In this document: positions 1 through 6,426 of the stretch, piece after piece | How positions within the stretch are numbered: position 1 is the stretch's first letter | Layout of the letters: every line of letters starts with the position of its first letter | Source of the DNA: an uncultured Bacilli bacterium | GTDB lineage: Bacteria; Bacillota_I; Bacilli_A; RF39; UBA660 | NCBI GenBank assembly: GCA_934085635.1 | Contig: CAKOHL010000027.1 | Span: 1-12,240 of the forward strand | Direction of reading: 5' to 3' | DNA: 12,240 nucleotides | Position numbers and translations under genes: made by a program | The notes under the pieces: model-generated | Told to the model about the DNA's origin: nothing | Database searches by the model: none | Seen by the model: the letters and a program-made list of their open reading frames with translations, nothing else

Positions 1-10
1 TTCTATATTC

Positions 11-40
11 AAAACAATAGTGCGTTTTTCTATTGTTTTT
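11..40 (+). terminator. Intrinsic terminator of an upstream gene
   Basis: A perfect 10-bp inverted repeat (AAAACAATAG at 11-20, CTATTGTTTT at 30-39) flanks a 9-nt loop and runs into a T-rich tract. It probably ends a gene lying left of the window. The 3' arm overlaps the -35 box of the rmuC promoter, so terminator and promoter are fused. The stem is AT-rich, so strength is uncertain. Confidence 0.65.
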
Positions 41-68
41 TTATTTGCAATATTATATAATGTATACG
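33..68 (+). promoter_or_regulatory. Sigma-A-type promoter and short leader of the rmuC operon
   Basis: TTGTTT (33-38), a 17-bp spacer and a perfect TATAAT (56-61) form a good housekeeping promoter. The predicted start of transcription, 7 nt after the -10, is G68. That is also the first base of the Shine-Dalgarno GAGGAG (68-73), which lies 9 nt before the ATG at 83. The leader would be about 15 nt. Confidence 0.7.
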
Positions 69-82
69 AGGAGTGATAGAAA

Positions 83-1156
83 ATGGAGTATGCTATAATT
101 GGGATTTTAGTAGTCATATTAATACTTATAATAGTTCTAATTATCAAAGTAAATAAAAATAGAGAAGAAGATATTTCACTAAGTAAAGTAGAAGGAGATA
201 TAATTAGAGAAATAGGAGACTTTAAATTAAATTTTTCAAGAGACTTAACAGAAGACTTTAATAAACTTAATGATAGAATCGAAAATAAACTTGAATACAT
301 AAATGGTAAAGTAAATGAAAGACTAGATGTTAATTTTGAAAAAACAAATAAAACATTTGCAAACGTTTTAGAAAGATTAGCAAAAATAGATGAAGCTCAA
401 AAGAAAATAGATAACCTCTCAAATGATATCGTAAGTTTACAAAGTGTCTTAACAGACAAAAAAAGTCGTGGTATATTTGGAGAAGTTAACCTTCATCAAA
501 TACTTGCAAGTGTCTTTGGAGAAAAAAATAATAAACTTTATAGTCTTCAATATACTTTAAGTACAGGAGTGATTGCAGATGCAATTGTATTCGCACCAGA
601 ACCTCTTGGAAGAATATGCATAGATTCAAAGTTTCCCCTTGAAAACTACAGATATATGTTAGAAAAAGGGCTTACTGATGAAGAAAAAATAAGAAGAGAA
701 AAACTTTTTGAAAGCGATGTTAAAAAGCACATAGATGCAATAGGAAGTAAATATGTGTTACCAGGAGAAACAAGTGATCAAGCAATAATGTTCTTACCAG
801 CTGAAGCAATATTTGCTGAAATAAATGCATATCATCCAAACCTAATTAACTATGCATATCAAAAGCACGTATACATTGCAAGTCCAACAACACTTATGAG
901 TTTGCTAACAATAGTTCAAGCAATTTTAATGGGAATGGAAAGAGACAAATATGCAGGAATAATTCATAACGAATTAAATAAACTTGGAGAAGAATTCCTA
1001 AGATATAAAGATAGATGGGATAAACTAAGTTCTCATATGGAAACCGTAAGTAAAGATGTAAGAGACATACACATAACAACAGATAAAATAACCAAAAGAT
1101 TTACTGAAATCAGTAATGCGAAAATTGATAAAAAACAAATAGAAGGAGGAGAATAA
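83..1156 (+). CDS. rmuC: DNA recombination protein RmuC homologue
   Basis: RmuC-family protein of 357 aa. The family is linked to limiting DNA inversions and rearrangements and has a predicted PD-(D/E)XK nuclease-like core; its biochemical role is poorly defined. Seen here: an N-terminal membrane helix (about residues 3-22), a long coiled coil (about 30-125), then the RmuC domain. Domain motifs are SRGIFGE (128-134), an IADAIVF strand with D166, CIDSKFPL (179-186) giving the D181-x-K183 nuclease-like signature, QAIMFLPAEA (233-242) and SPTTLM (267-272). The ATG is preceded by GAGGAG at 9-nt spacing. It is the first gene of an operon, with one base between its TAA and the start of the slipin gene. 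Family assignment is firm; the exact cellular role is not. Confidence 0.95.
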   Translation: MEYAIIGILVVILILIIVLIIKVNKNREEDISLSKVEGDIIREIGDFKLNFSRDLTEDFNKLNDRIENKLEYINGKVNERLDVNFEKTNKTFANVLERLAKIDEAQKKIDNLSNDIVSLQSVLTDKKSRGIFGEVNLHQILASVFGEKNNKLYSLQYTLSTGVIADAIVFAPEPLGRICIDSKFPLENYRYMLEKGLTDEEKIRREKLFESDVKKHIDAIGSKYVLPGETSDQAIMFLPAEAIFAEINAYHPNLINYAYQKHVYIASPTTLMSLLTIVQAILMGMERDKYAGIIHNELNKLGEEFLRYKDRWDKLSSHMETVSKDVRDIHITTDKITKRFTEISNAKIDKKQIEGGE

Positions 1157-1157
1157 A

Positions 1158-1910
1158 ATGGAATTAGCATTACCTATAATAGTTGTAGTATTAGTAATAA
1201 TACTAACATCTATAAGACAGATTAATGAATATGAAAGGGGAATAAAATTTAGATTTGGTAAATTTAACAAAATAATGAATCCAGGGTGGAACTTAATCTT
1301 ACCAATAATCGATTCATTCAAAAAAGTAGACGTAAGAACTAAAGCAGTGGATGTACCCGAACAAGAAGCAATCACTAAAGATAATGTATCAATAAAAATA
1401 AATGCAGTACTTTACTATAAAGTATTTGATGCTAGTAAAGCAGTACTTGCAGTAGAAAACTTTAACTATGCAGTAAGTCAACTTGCCCAGACAACAATGA
1501 GAAATGCAGTTGGAAGTGTAAGCCTAGACGAATTACTAAGTGAAAGAGACAAAATAAGTAGTGAAATATGTAAAATAGTGGATGAAGCAACAGACCCTTG
1601 GGGAATTAAAGTTGAAAATGTAGAACTTAAAGACATAAGCTTGCCAGAAGAAATGAAAAGAGTAATTGCGCGTGTTGCAGAAGCAGAAAGAGAAAAACTT
1701 GCAGTAATAACAAAAGCTCACGGAGAAGTAGAAGCAAGTGAAAACTTAAAGAAAGCAGCTGAAAATTTAAGCCAGGCACCAGGTGCTCTACATCTAAGAA
1801 CACTAGAAACACTAAACGACTTAAGTAGTGACCAAAGTAACACAGTAATCTTCACACTTCCCATCGAAGTATTAAAAGCAGTCGAAGGATTTGGTAAAAA
1901 GAATGACTAA
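1158..1910 (+). CDS. Stomatin/slipin-like SPFH (band 7) membrane protein
   Basis: 250-aa SPFH-domain protein of the stomatin/slipin type, expected to form membrane-anchored oligomers that organise membrane microdomains or regulate partner proteases. Seen: a membrane helix (about 3-18), then the SPFH domain (about 20-175) with the slipin signatures NPGWNLILP (41-49), QTTMRNAVGSVSLDELLSER (111-130) and WGIKVENVELKDISLPEE (148-165). A charged helical stretch rich in A, E and K follows (170-205). The start has an excellent AAGGAGG (1143-1149) 8 nt upstream and lies one base after the rmuC stop. Prokaryotic slipins usually sit beside an NfeD-type partner. None is present here; the overlapping downstream gene encodes a metallopeptidase instead. 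The C-terminus is short, without the glycine-rich tail of some relatives. Confidence 0.9.
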   Translation: MELALPIIVVVLVIILTSIRQINEYERGIKFRFGKFNKIMNPGWNLILPIIDSFKKVDVRTKAVDVPEQEAITKDNVSIKINAVLYYKVFDASKAVLAVENFNYAVSQLAQTTMRNAVGSVSLDELLSERDKISSEICKIVDEATDPWGIKVENVELKDISLPEEMKRVIARVAEAEREKLAVITKAHGEVEASENLKKAAENLSQAPGALHLRTLETLNDLSSDQSNTVIFTLPIEVLKAVEGFGKKND

Positions 1911-2910
1911 CGAAGAATTAAAAATTAAAGTAGATGAATTCTTGTCTTCAGGAAATATAAGTGAAGATGTATTATATAATTTAAAAATGTTTATATCAAT
2001 CGCTATATTATATGAAAAGCTAAGTAAAGAACTTGAAGGAACAAAATTTAATGCAGAAACATTAAAAAACTTACCTAAACTTGATTTATATACAAAAATT
2101 GATTTAGTAAAAAATATGTATAAAAAATATGGTTATCCTTTAACTGATGAAATGATTGAAGGAGTTCTATCAAATGGAACAATTGATTTTAGAGAATATG
2201 AATATGAAGAAGGCGACTATTTGTCAGTTATACGTTCTGGAGTGGTTGAAGGAAGTGCCGGAATAAGAAATGGAAAAAAATTTGTGTCTTTACCTAACTC
2301 AGGATATATCACTGACGCAATACTAATCGCACACGAGTTAGGTCACTATACTATTGGTATACCTGAAACTTCTAGTGACCATATGATTAGTGAAGCATTT
2401 GCTATATTCAGTGAATTTCTAATGGAAGACGAACTTTCAAACCTAGGTTATAAAGCTGAAATGGATTATGTAAGAAAACTAAGATTTAGAGATACATTTG
2501 CAAAAAACTACTTAATTCCAGTAATGGCAGCAATAAATGTATACTTAACACTTGGAGATTTTGAATATGAAAGTTTTAACAAATTATATAGTAACTTACC
2601 TTTGGAAAACTATAAAAAAGACTTAGCAAATGTCAAAGAATTCTTTAATAGACCACCAAGAAAAATAGATATCGATAGATGTTTATACTACACTTTTGGA
2701 TGCATATATGCTTACTATATGTATGACAGACTAAAAAAGAATCCCGACTTTAAAGAAAACATTTTCAAAGCATACTCTGACCCATACAGGAAAGACTTAA
2801 ACTCATTTAGTGAAGCACTAGGAATGAATGAAATAAATAAAGATTTAGAAGAAGCTATAAATGCATATATAGATGAAATAAATGAAGAAAAACTAGATAA
2901 AAGTGTCTAG
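1903..2910 (+). CDS. Small M3 (oligoendopeptidase F-like) zinc metallopeptidase
   Basis: 335 aa with no signal peptide or membrane helix, so probably cytosolic. The zinc motif HELGH is at residues 144-148 (H144, E145, H148), preceded by FVSLPNSGYITDAILIA. It is followed by SEAFAIFSEFL (163-173), in which E164 matches the third zinc ligand of M3 oligopeptidases and E171 the second conserved Glu. The C-terminal part, YYTFGCIYAYYMYDRL (262-277) and the closing helical segment with SEALGM (303-308), also resembles the M3 C-terminus. M3 enzymes usually exceed 550 aa, so this is a much shortened or divergent form. The E164 spacing from H148 (16 residues) is shorter than the roughly 25 typical of the family. 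I chose ATG 1903, which overlaps the slipin stop by 8 nt, because AAGGA (1885-1889) lies upstream. A TTG at 1891 would leave no spacing. Substrate unknown. Confidence 0.75.
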   Translation: MTNEELKIKVDEFLSSGNISEDVLYNLKMFISIAILYEKLSKELEGTKFNAETLKNLPKLDLYTKIDLVKNMYKKYGYPLTDEMIEGVLSNGTIDFREYEYEEGDYLSVIRSGVVEGSAGIRNGKKFVSLPNSGYITDAILIAHELGHYTIGIPETSSDHMISEAFAIFSEFLMEDELSNLGYKAEMDYVRKLRFRDTFAKNYLIPVMAAINVYLTLGDFEYESFNKLYSNLPLENYKKDLANVKEFFNRPPRKIDIDRCLYYTFGCIYAYYMYDRLKKNPDFKENIFKAYSDPYRKDLNSFSEALGMNEINKDLEEAINAYIDEINEEKLDKSV

Positions 2911-2917
2911 TTTTTTT
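2888..2917 (+). terminator. Terminator of the rmuC-slipin-peptidase operon
   Basis: AAAAACTAGA (2888-2897), an 8-nt loop and TCTAGTTTTT (2906-2915) run into a T7 tract. The 3' arm contains the peptidase TAG stop (2908-2910), so the last codons of the gene encode the terminator stem. Confidence 0.75.
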
Positions 2918-2956
2918 GTCAAAAAAATGTCAAACAAATAAAACTTGTAATTGACA
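2917..2956. promoter_or_regulatory. Three TGTCAA half-sites over the coiled-coil gene promoter
   Basis: TGTCAA occurs at 2917-2922 and 2928-2933, an 11-bp period. Its reverse complement TTGACA is the -35 box at 2951-2956. Direct repeats one helical turn apart beside a promoter resemble the geometry of OmpR/PhoB-family operators. The region is AT-rich and the first copy touches the terminator T-tract, so chance is quite possible. Confidence 0.25.
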
Positions 2957-2985
2957 AAATGTTGTGATATTATATTAATAGGAAA
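2951..2985 (+). promoter_or_regulatory. Promoter of the tandem coiled-coil genes
   Basis: A perfect -35 TTGACA (2951-2956) and a -10 TATTAA (2973-2978) are separated by 16 bp. The predicted transcription start, near 2985, lies 3 nt before the Shine-Dalgarno AAGGTGG (2988-2994). Confidence 0.7.
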
Positions 2986-2999
2986 ATAAGGTGGTTAGT

Positions 3000-4238
3000 G
3001 TGAATAATAATTTTGAAGCAATTAAGAGTTTAATAAGCCTTTTAGTAAAAAAAGCAGGATTTGACTTAGATAAGAACTATAGTGAAGTCGAACTTGAAAA
3101 AACTAAAAGTAGCATAGAAGAACTTACTTATGAAAAAAATAACTCAAATAATAAAAAGGAAATATCAAACATAATTGATAACTTGAGAGTAAGACAAGCA
3201 AATTGGGAAAACAATGCTGAAATAGTAGGAAAAAGCCTTATAGAAGCATATCAAAGTGGTAAAGATTATCAAAGTATAAAAGCAAGAATTGAACTACTTG
3301 GATCACTTGCAGTAAAAGGTACTGAAAACCTAGGTGTTGGTTCTATATATAGCAAATTAACTGAACTCGAGAAAAAATATGAAGAGTTAAATACAAAAAT
3401 AGAAACAAATGACTACAAAAACTTAAATGAAAAAGAAATGGATGAAAGATACAAAACATATCTTGAAAACAAAATTGCTTCATTTGAAGTAGAAGTAGAA
3501 AACTTAAATAAAGAGTTAGAAAGCTTAAGAGACATAGAACTAAAAGATGTAAACATTGTAAACAAAATCAAAGAATACATAGATAAAATGGATAGTGACT
3601 TAGAAAGAATAAATAAAGCACTAAGTACATCAGTCAACTCAGACATATCATTTGAAGTATTTGAAAGACTAGAAAATGCCAAAGAAGAACTTGAAGCTAA
3701 AAGCACAAAAGATAAAGAAACTCTTTCTAAAGCAGAAAGTATGTTAGACAATGTTAGAAAAAATAGAATAAACATAAATGAAAGAAAAGATTCAATTGAA
3801 AGCGAAATAGATAAATTAAATAACAAACTAACAAATGTAAAAATTAAGCTAGATGAAAATGATTACACAAATCAAATAGAAAAAATAATTGATGTAAATG
3901 AATTAGAAAGAGTAAGACTTGAACTAGAAAGTCTTAAAAATAAAAAAGATGTTGTATACGTAGATGCTATTAAAGTAAAAGAAGAACTTATAAAAGAATG
4001 GAACACATCTCCTGGAAGAACCGAGGTAGAACAAAAGAAAGAAAACCCTGAACCTAAAAATGATGTGGATAACACTATAGTTATTAACACAGAAACAGAA
4101 ATAAAAGTAGAACCAGAAGAAAAAAATGTTGATAACGAAGAAGTTATAAACACTGAAAACGAAAAAGAAGAAGAAAAAGATAAAGTAGTAGAAGTAGAAA
4201 AAGAAAAAAAACATAAAAGAATAGAATTGGATTGGTGA
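3000..4238 (+). CDS. Coiled-coil protein with acidic tail, function unknown (paralogue 1)
   Basis: 412 aa, not recognised. It has no signal peptide or membrane helix. A short hydrophobic N-terminal helix (IKSLISLLVKKAGF, 8-21) precedes a long charged coiled coil (about 25-335), then a very acidic, low-complexity tail (about 340-400) ending in a basic patch, KEKKHKR. It is a diverged paralogue of the next gene. Shared blocks are the N-terminal LI-x-x-LVKK-x-G motif, IVGKSLIEAYQSG (75-87) matching LIGNSLLDKFKSG, and the segment before the tail (VDAIKVKEELIKEWN matching VDVIKNEIEELWN). Start choice: GTG at 3000 sits 5 nt after AAGGTGG and aligns with the paralogue's N-terminus; the GTG at 2991 lies inside that Shine-Dalgarno. 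The stop TGA is followed at once by TAA. Cytoskeletal, scaffold or SMC-like roles are possible, but nothing in the sequence settles it. Confidence 0.85.
   Translation: MNNNFEAIKSLISLLVKKAGFDLDKNYSEVELEKTKSSIEELTYEKNNSNNKKEISNIIDNLRVRQANWENNAEIVGKSLIEAYQSGKDYQSIKARIELLGSLAVKGTENLGVGSIYSKLTELEKKYEELNTKIETNDYKNLNEKEMDERYKTYLENKIASFEVEVENLNKELESLRDIELKDVNIVNKIKEYIDKMDSDLERINKALSTSVNSDISFEVFERLENAKEELEAKSTKDKETLSKAESMLDNVRKNRININERKDSIESEIDKLNNKLTNVKIKLDENDYTNQIEKIIDVNELERVRLELESLKNKKDVVYVDAIKVKEELIKEWNTSPGRTEVEQKKENPEPKNDVDNTIVINTETEIKVEPEEKNVDNEEVINTENEKEEEKDKVVEVEKEKKHKRIELDW
4065..4163 (+). repeat. Tandem 21-codon duplication in the acidic tail
   Basis: VDNTIVINTETE (residues 356-367, bases 4065-4100) recurs as VDNEEVINTENE (377-388, bases 4128-4163), exactly 63 bp apart in frame. 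Identity is clear at the protein level and partial in DNA, consistent with a small in-frame duplication that has drifted. Confidence 0.6.
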
Positions 4239-4242
4239 TAAT

Positions 4243-5802
4243 ATGAATTACAGAGCACTTGAAGACTTAATTGGTATACTAGTAAAAAAATCTGGTTATA
4301 AATTAAGTGATTTAAAAGTATTAGAAGATAAAGATTATTTATTAGAAAGAAAAGAATATCTAACTAATGAATGTGATAAACTAAGAAGTAAAATCGAAGA
4401 AGACAAATACGTAGACAAAGATAAAAAAACTAAACTTGAAGAAGAAAAGAAATATCTAGAAGATACTTTAAGCTCTCTTCAAAACGACAGTGCTAATTTA
4501 AGCTCTAAACTAGAAGACAACAATCTAGATGATGACTCAGAAATAAGAACAAAAGCTAAACTTGATGTAGTAAGTGCTGAAATAGAAAGAGTAAAAGATT
4601 CAGTTAAACTAATCGACTTTAAACTAGATAAAAAATGCTACACTGACTCTTACTCTAAATGTAAAGACAAAGTCTTACTAGAAAGCTTGGAAAGTGAAAT
4701 TAAAAGAATAGATAAATCACTAGACATTAAAGAAAACAATCCTGTATTAATTGGAAATTCACTACTAGACAAATTCAAAAGTGGAGAAAAACTTGAAAGT
4801 GTAAGAGAAGAATTAGATTGCTTAATCAAAACAGCAAGAAATAATTATGAACACACTCTTGAAGAAGTAAAAGGAAGTAACATATTTGAACTAATAGACA
4901 AATACACTAACAAAAAAAGAAATTTAAAAGATAGACTAGATGATAATGACTATAACGATGAAAAAGAAAAAGAAAATATCTTTGAAAAAAGCAAATATCA
5001 TAACAAAAGAATTGAAACATTTAGAAGCACTATCGATGGTATAGACAAGAGAAAGCAAGAACTAGAAGTACTTATAGAAGAATCAGAAAACCTATACTTA
5101 AATACAAGAAGTGAAAGAATATCTAAAGAAGAATTCTTAGATGAATTACTTTTAAGACTATATCACGAATCAAACTTAAGTCTAATAGACCAATATAGTG
5201 AAAGCATAAATGTATTAAGACAGGACATAATTAATGACAAAGCATTAGAAAATAAATACAACCAAGATATTCAAGTATATATGGATGAAATTAGAAATCT
5301 TGATATTAACACATCAAACCTACATAACGAAATAATCACTGAAGAAAAATGCTTAGACATACTAAATAGTAAAGTTCAAAATGATGTAACACTAACCAGC
5401 AAATTTGAAGATGAAATCGACTTACTTCACGATTCTAACAGAATAACTAGTCTTGAAAATGAACAACAATATTTGTATGTAAATGTTGATGTTATCAAAA
5501 ATGAAATTGAAGAATTATGGAACAGAGGAAATTCTGGAAGTATAACTGAAACTTCATCAATGTATGACGAAGAAAAAATAAAAGAAGATAATATAGAAAA
5601 TTGCGAAGAAGAAACTCTGGACAATGAATCTATAGATGAAGAAACTAATGAAGAAATAAAGGAGCCAGAAGATAGAACTGAAAAAGAAGAAGATGTTATC
5701 ATAGATGATCCTTTCTTAATAGAAGAAGAAAGTGCTGGAAAAGAAAATAACTTACTTGATGAAGAAATTCCAGAAGATGATGACTTCGACTATCTAGACT
5801 AA
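4243..5802 (+). CDS. Coiled-coil protein with acidic tail, function unknown (paralogue 2)
   Basis: 519 aa, not recognised; cytosolic by sequence. An N-terminal segment like that of the preceding gene (LIGILVKKSGY, 9-19) leads into a long charged coiled coil (about 25-430). A strongly acidic tail follows (about 440-519), ending EDDDFDYLD. A degenerate motif of the form [KR]-[LI]-[DE]-x-x-x-Y recurs at residues 50-62, 89-100, 127-139 and 231-243. Related copies occur in the first paralogue at about 133-146 and 282-294. The ATG lies 4 nt after the upstream TGA. Its Shine-Dalgarno GGTGAT (4233-4238) overlaps that stop, so the two genes are almost certainly co-transcribed and translationally coupled. 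The two products may act together, perhaps as a hetero-oligomer. That is inference from the pairing. Confidence 0.85.
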   Translation: MNYRALEDLIGILVKKSGYKLSDLKVLEDKDYLLERKEYLTNECDKLRSKIEEDKYVDKDKKTKLEEEKKYLEDTLSSLQNDSANLSSKLEDNNLDDDSEIRTKAKLDVVSAEIERVKDSVKLIDFKLDKKCYTDSYSKCKDKVLLESLESEIKRIDKSLDIKENNPVLIGNSLLDKFKSGEKLESVREELDCLIKTARNNYEHTLEEVKGSNIFELIDKYTNKKRNLKDRLDDNDYNDEKEKENIFEKSKYHNKRIETFRSTIDGIDKRKQELEVLIEESENLYLNTRSERISKEEFLDELLLRLYHESNLSLIDQYSESINVLRQDIINDKALENKYNQDIQVYMDEIRNLDINTSNLHNEIITEEKCLDILNSKVQNDVTLTSKFEDEIDLLHDSNRITSLENEQQYLYVNVDVIKNEIEELWNRGNSGSITETSSMYDEEKIKEDNIENCEEETLDNESIDEETNEEIKEPEDRTEKEEDVIIDDPFLIEEESAGKENNLLDEEIPEDDDFDYLD

Positions 5803-5825
5803 AAAAGCACATATGTGCTTTTTTT
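5801..5825 (+). terminator. Terminator after the coiled-coil pair
   Basis: AAAAAAGCAC (5801-5810), a 4-nt loop and GTGCTTTTTT (5815-5824) form a strong perfect hairpin with a T-tract. It starts inside the TAA stop codon (5800-5802) of the preceding gene. Confidence 0.9.
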
Positions 5826-5826
5826 C

Positions 5827-5862
5827 TTGAAATTTTATTACTTGTGTAATATCATATTTAGT
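5827..5862 (+). promoter_or_regulatory. Promoter of the 171-aa unknown gene
   Basis: TTGAAA (5827-5832), a 17-bp spacer and TATCAT (5850-5855), placed directly after the preceding terminator. The predicted start, near 5862, lies 3 nt before the Shine-Dalgarno GGTGG (5865-5869). Confidence 0.65.
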
Positions 5863-5874
5863 ATGGTGGTAGAA

Positions 5875-6390
5875 ATGGAAATATACGAACTAAGTTATAA
5901 CGAAATAAATGAAATGCCTAACAATATAAAAAAAGAATTGTTAGAAAAATTTAAAAATATAATACAAAGTATTCCAGATGAAATTTATAGAAGTGATAAA
6001 AAACTATACGAAATGATTTATGAAGCAGAGCTCTTAGAAGAAGAAAAAATAAGTGATTATATATTTAGTGGAGAAAAGGTAATCTATTACAAAAATGAAA
6101 TATATAGAAAAAGTATGAGCTCTTTCACATCAGCAGTCACAGGCTATAACTTTCCTAAGGGTACGAGTGCATTTATATGGAAACCTTTTATGTACTTACC
6201 TGAAAAAAAGGAAGTCTATACTATAAAGCCGATAAAGGTACTTGAAACAGAAAGCGATTTCTTTCCAACAAATATAAAAGGTTTTGATGATTTCTGCTAT
6301 AAAGTCAAAAACTCATATGATCTAGGACTAGATGAATACTACAATTTTCTAATGAACACAGGCGGAATACAAATAAAAAAACTAAGATAA
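5875..6390 (+). CDS. Hypothetical protein, 171 aa
   Basis: Not recognised. A soluble, mixed-charge protein without a signal peptide or membrane helix. The first half is helical and charged (KKELLEKF, EAELLEEEK). The second half has more strand and aromatic character, with GYNFPKGTSAFIWKPFMYLP (about 109-128) as its most distinctive stretch and likely best handle for homology search. I chose ATG 5875 because GGTGG lies 5 nt upstream and the predicted transcript starts near 5862. An upstream in-frame ATG at 5863 has no Shine-Dalgarno and would sit at the very 5' end of the mRNA. The gene has its own promoter and terminator, so it appears monocistronic. No function proposed. Confidence 0.75.
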   Translation: MEIYELSYNEINEMPNNIKKELLEKFKNIIQSIPDEIYRSDKKLYEMIYEAELLEEEKISDYIFSGEKVIYYKNEIYRKSMSSFTSAVTGYNFPKGTSAFIWKPFMYLPEKKEVYTIKPIKVLETESDFFPTNIKGFDDFCYKVKNSYDLGLDEYYNFLMNTGGIQIKKLR

Positions 6391-6421
6391 AAAGTTACTT
6401 TCTACACAAAAGTAACTTTTT
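6389..6421. terminator. Bidirectional terminator between the unknown gene and uppP
   Basis: A perfect 13-bp inverted repeat (AAAAAGTTACTTT at 6389-6401, AAAGTAACTTTTT at 6409-6421) with a 7-nt loop. It has T-rich tails on both strands and lies between convergent genes. It starts inside the plus-strand TAA (6388-6390) and ends 5 bases before the uppP stop. Confidence 0.85.
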
Positions 6422-6426
6422 TTAAT

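Noticed and set aside
1891..1902. TTG start adding four residues to the M3 peptidase
   Set aside because: The Shine-Dalgarno AAGGA ends one base before it, leaving no spacing; ATG 1903 fits better.
2991..2999. Upstream GTG start for coiled-coil paralogue 1
   Set aside because: It lies inside the Shine-Dalgarno AAGGTGG, and the paralogue's N-terminus aligns with a start at 3000.
4236..4241. TGA followed by TAA as a hint of TGA-Trp (mycoplasma) code
   Set aside because: Tryptophan is always TGG and no gene has an internal TGA, which would be unexpected at this base composition under code 4.
3413..4258. Long antisense reading frames (137 and 128 codons) opposite the coiled-coil gene, and similar ones at 5427-5702 and 11284-11585
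   Set aside because: They are rich in Ser, Phe and Leu, as expected from the reverse of Glu/Lys-rich codons, have no family motif, and lie opposite well-supported genes.
5815..5874. Upstream extension of the 171-aa protein
   Set aside because: It would start inside the terminator hairpin and cross the promoter; GGTGG marks ATG 5875.
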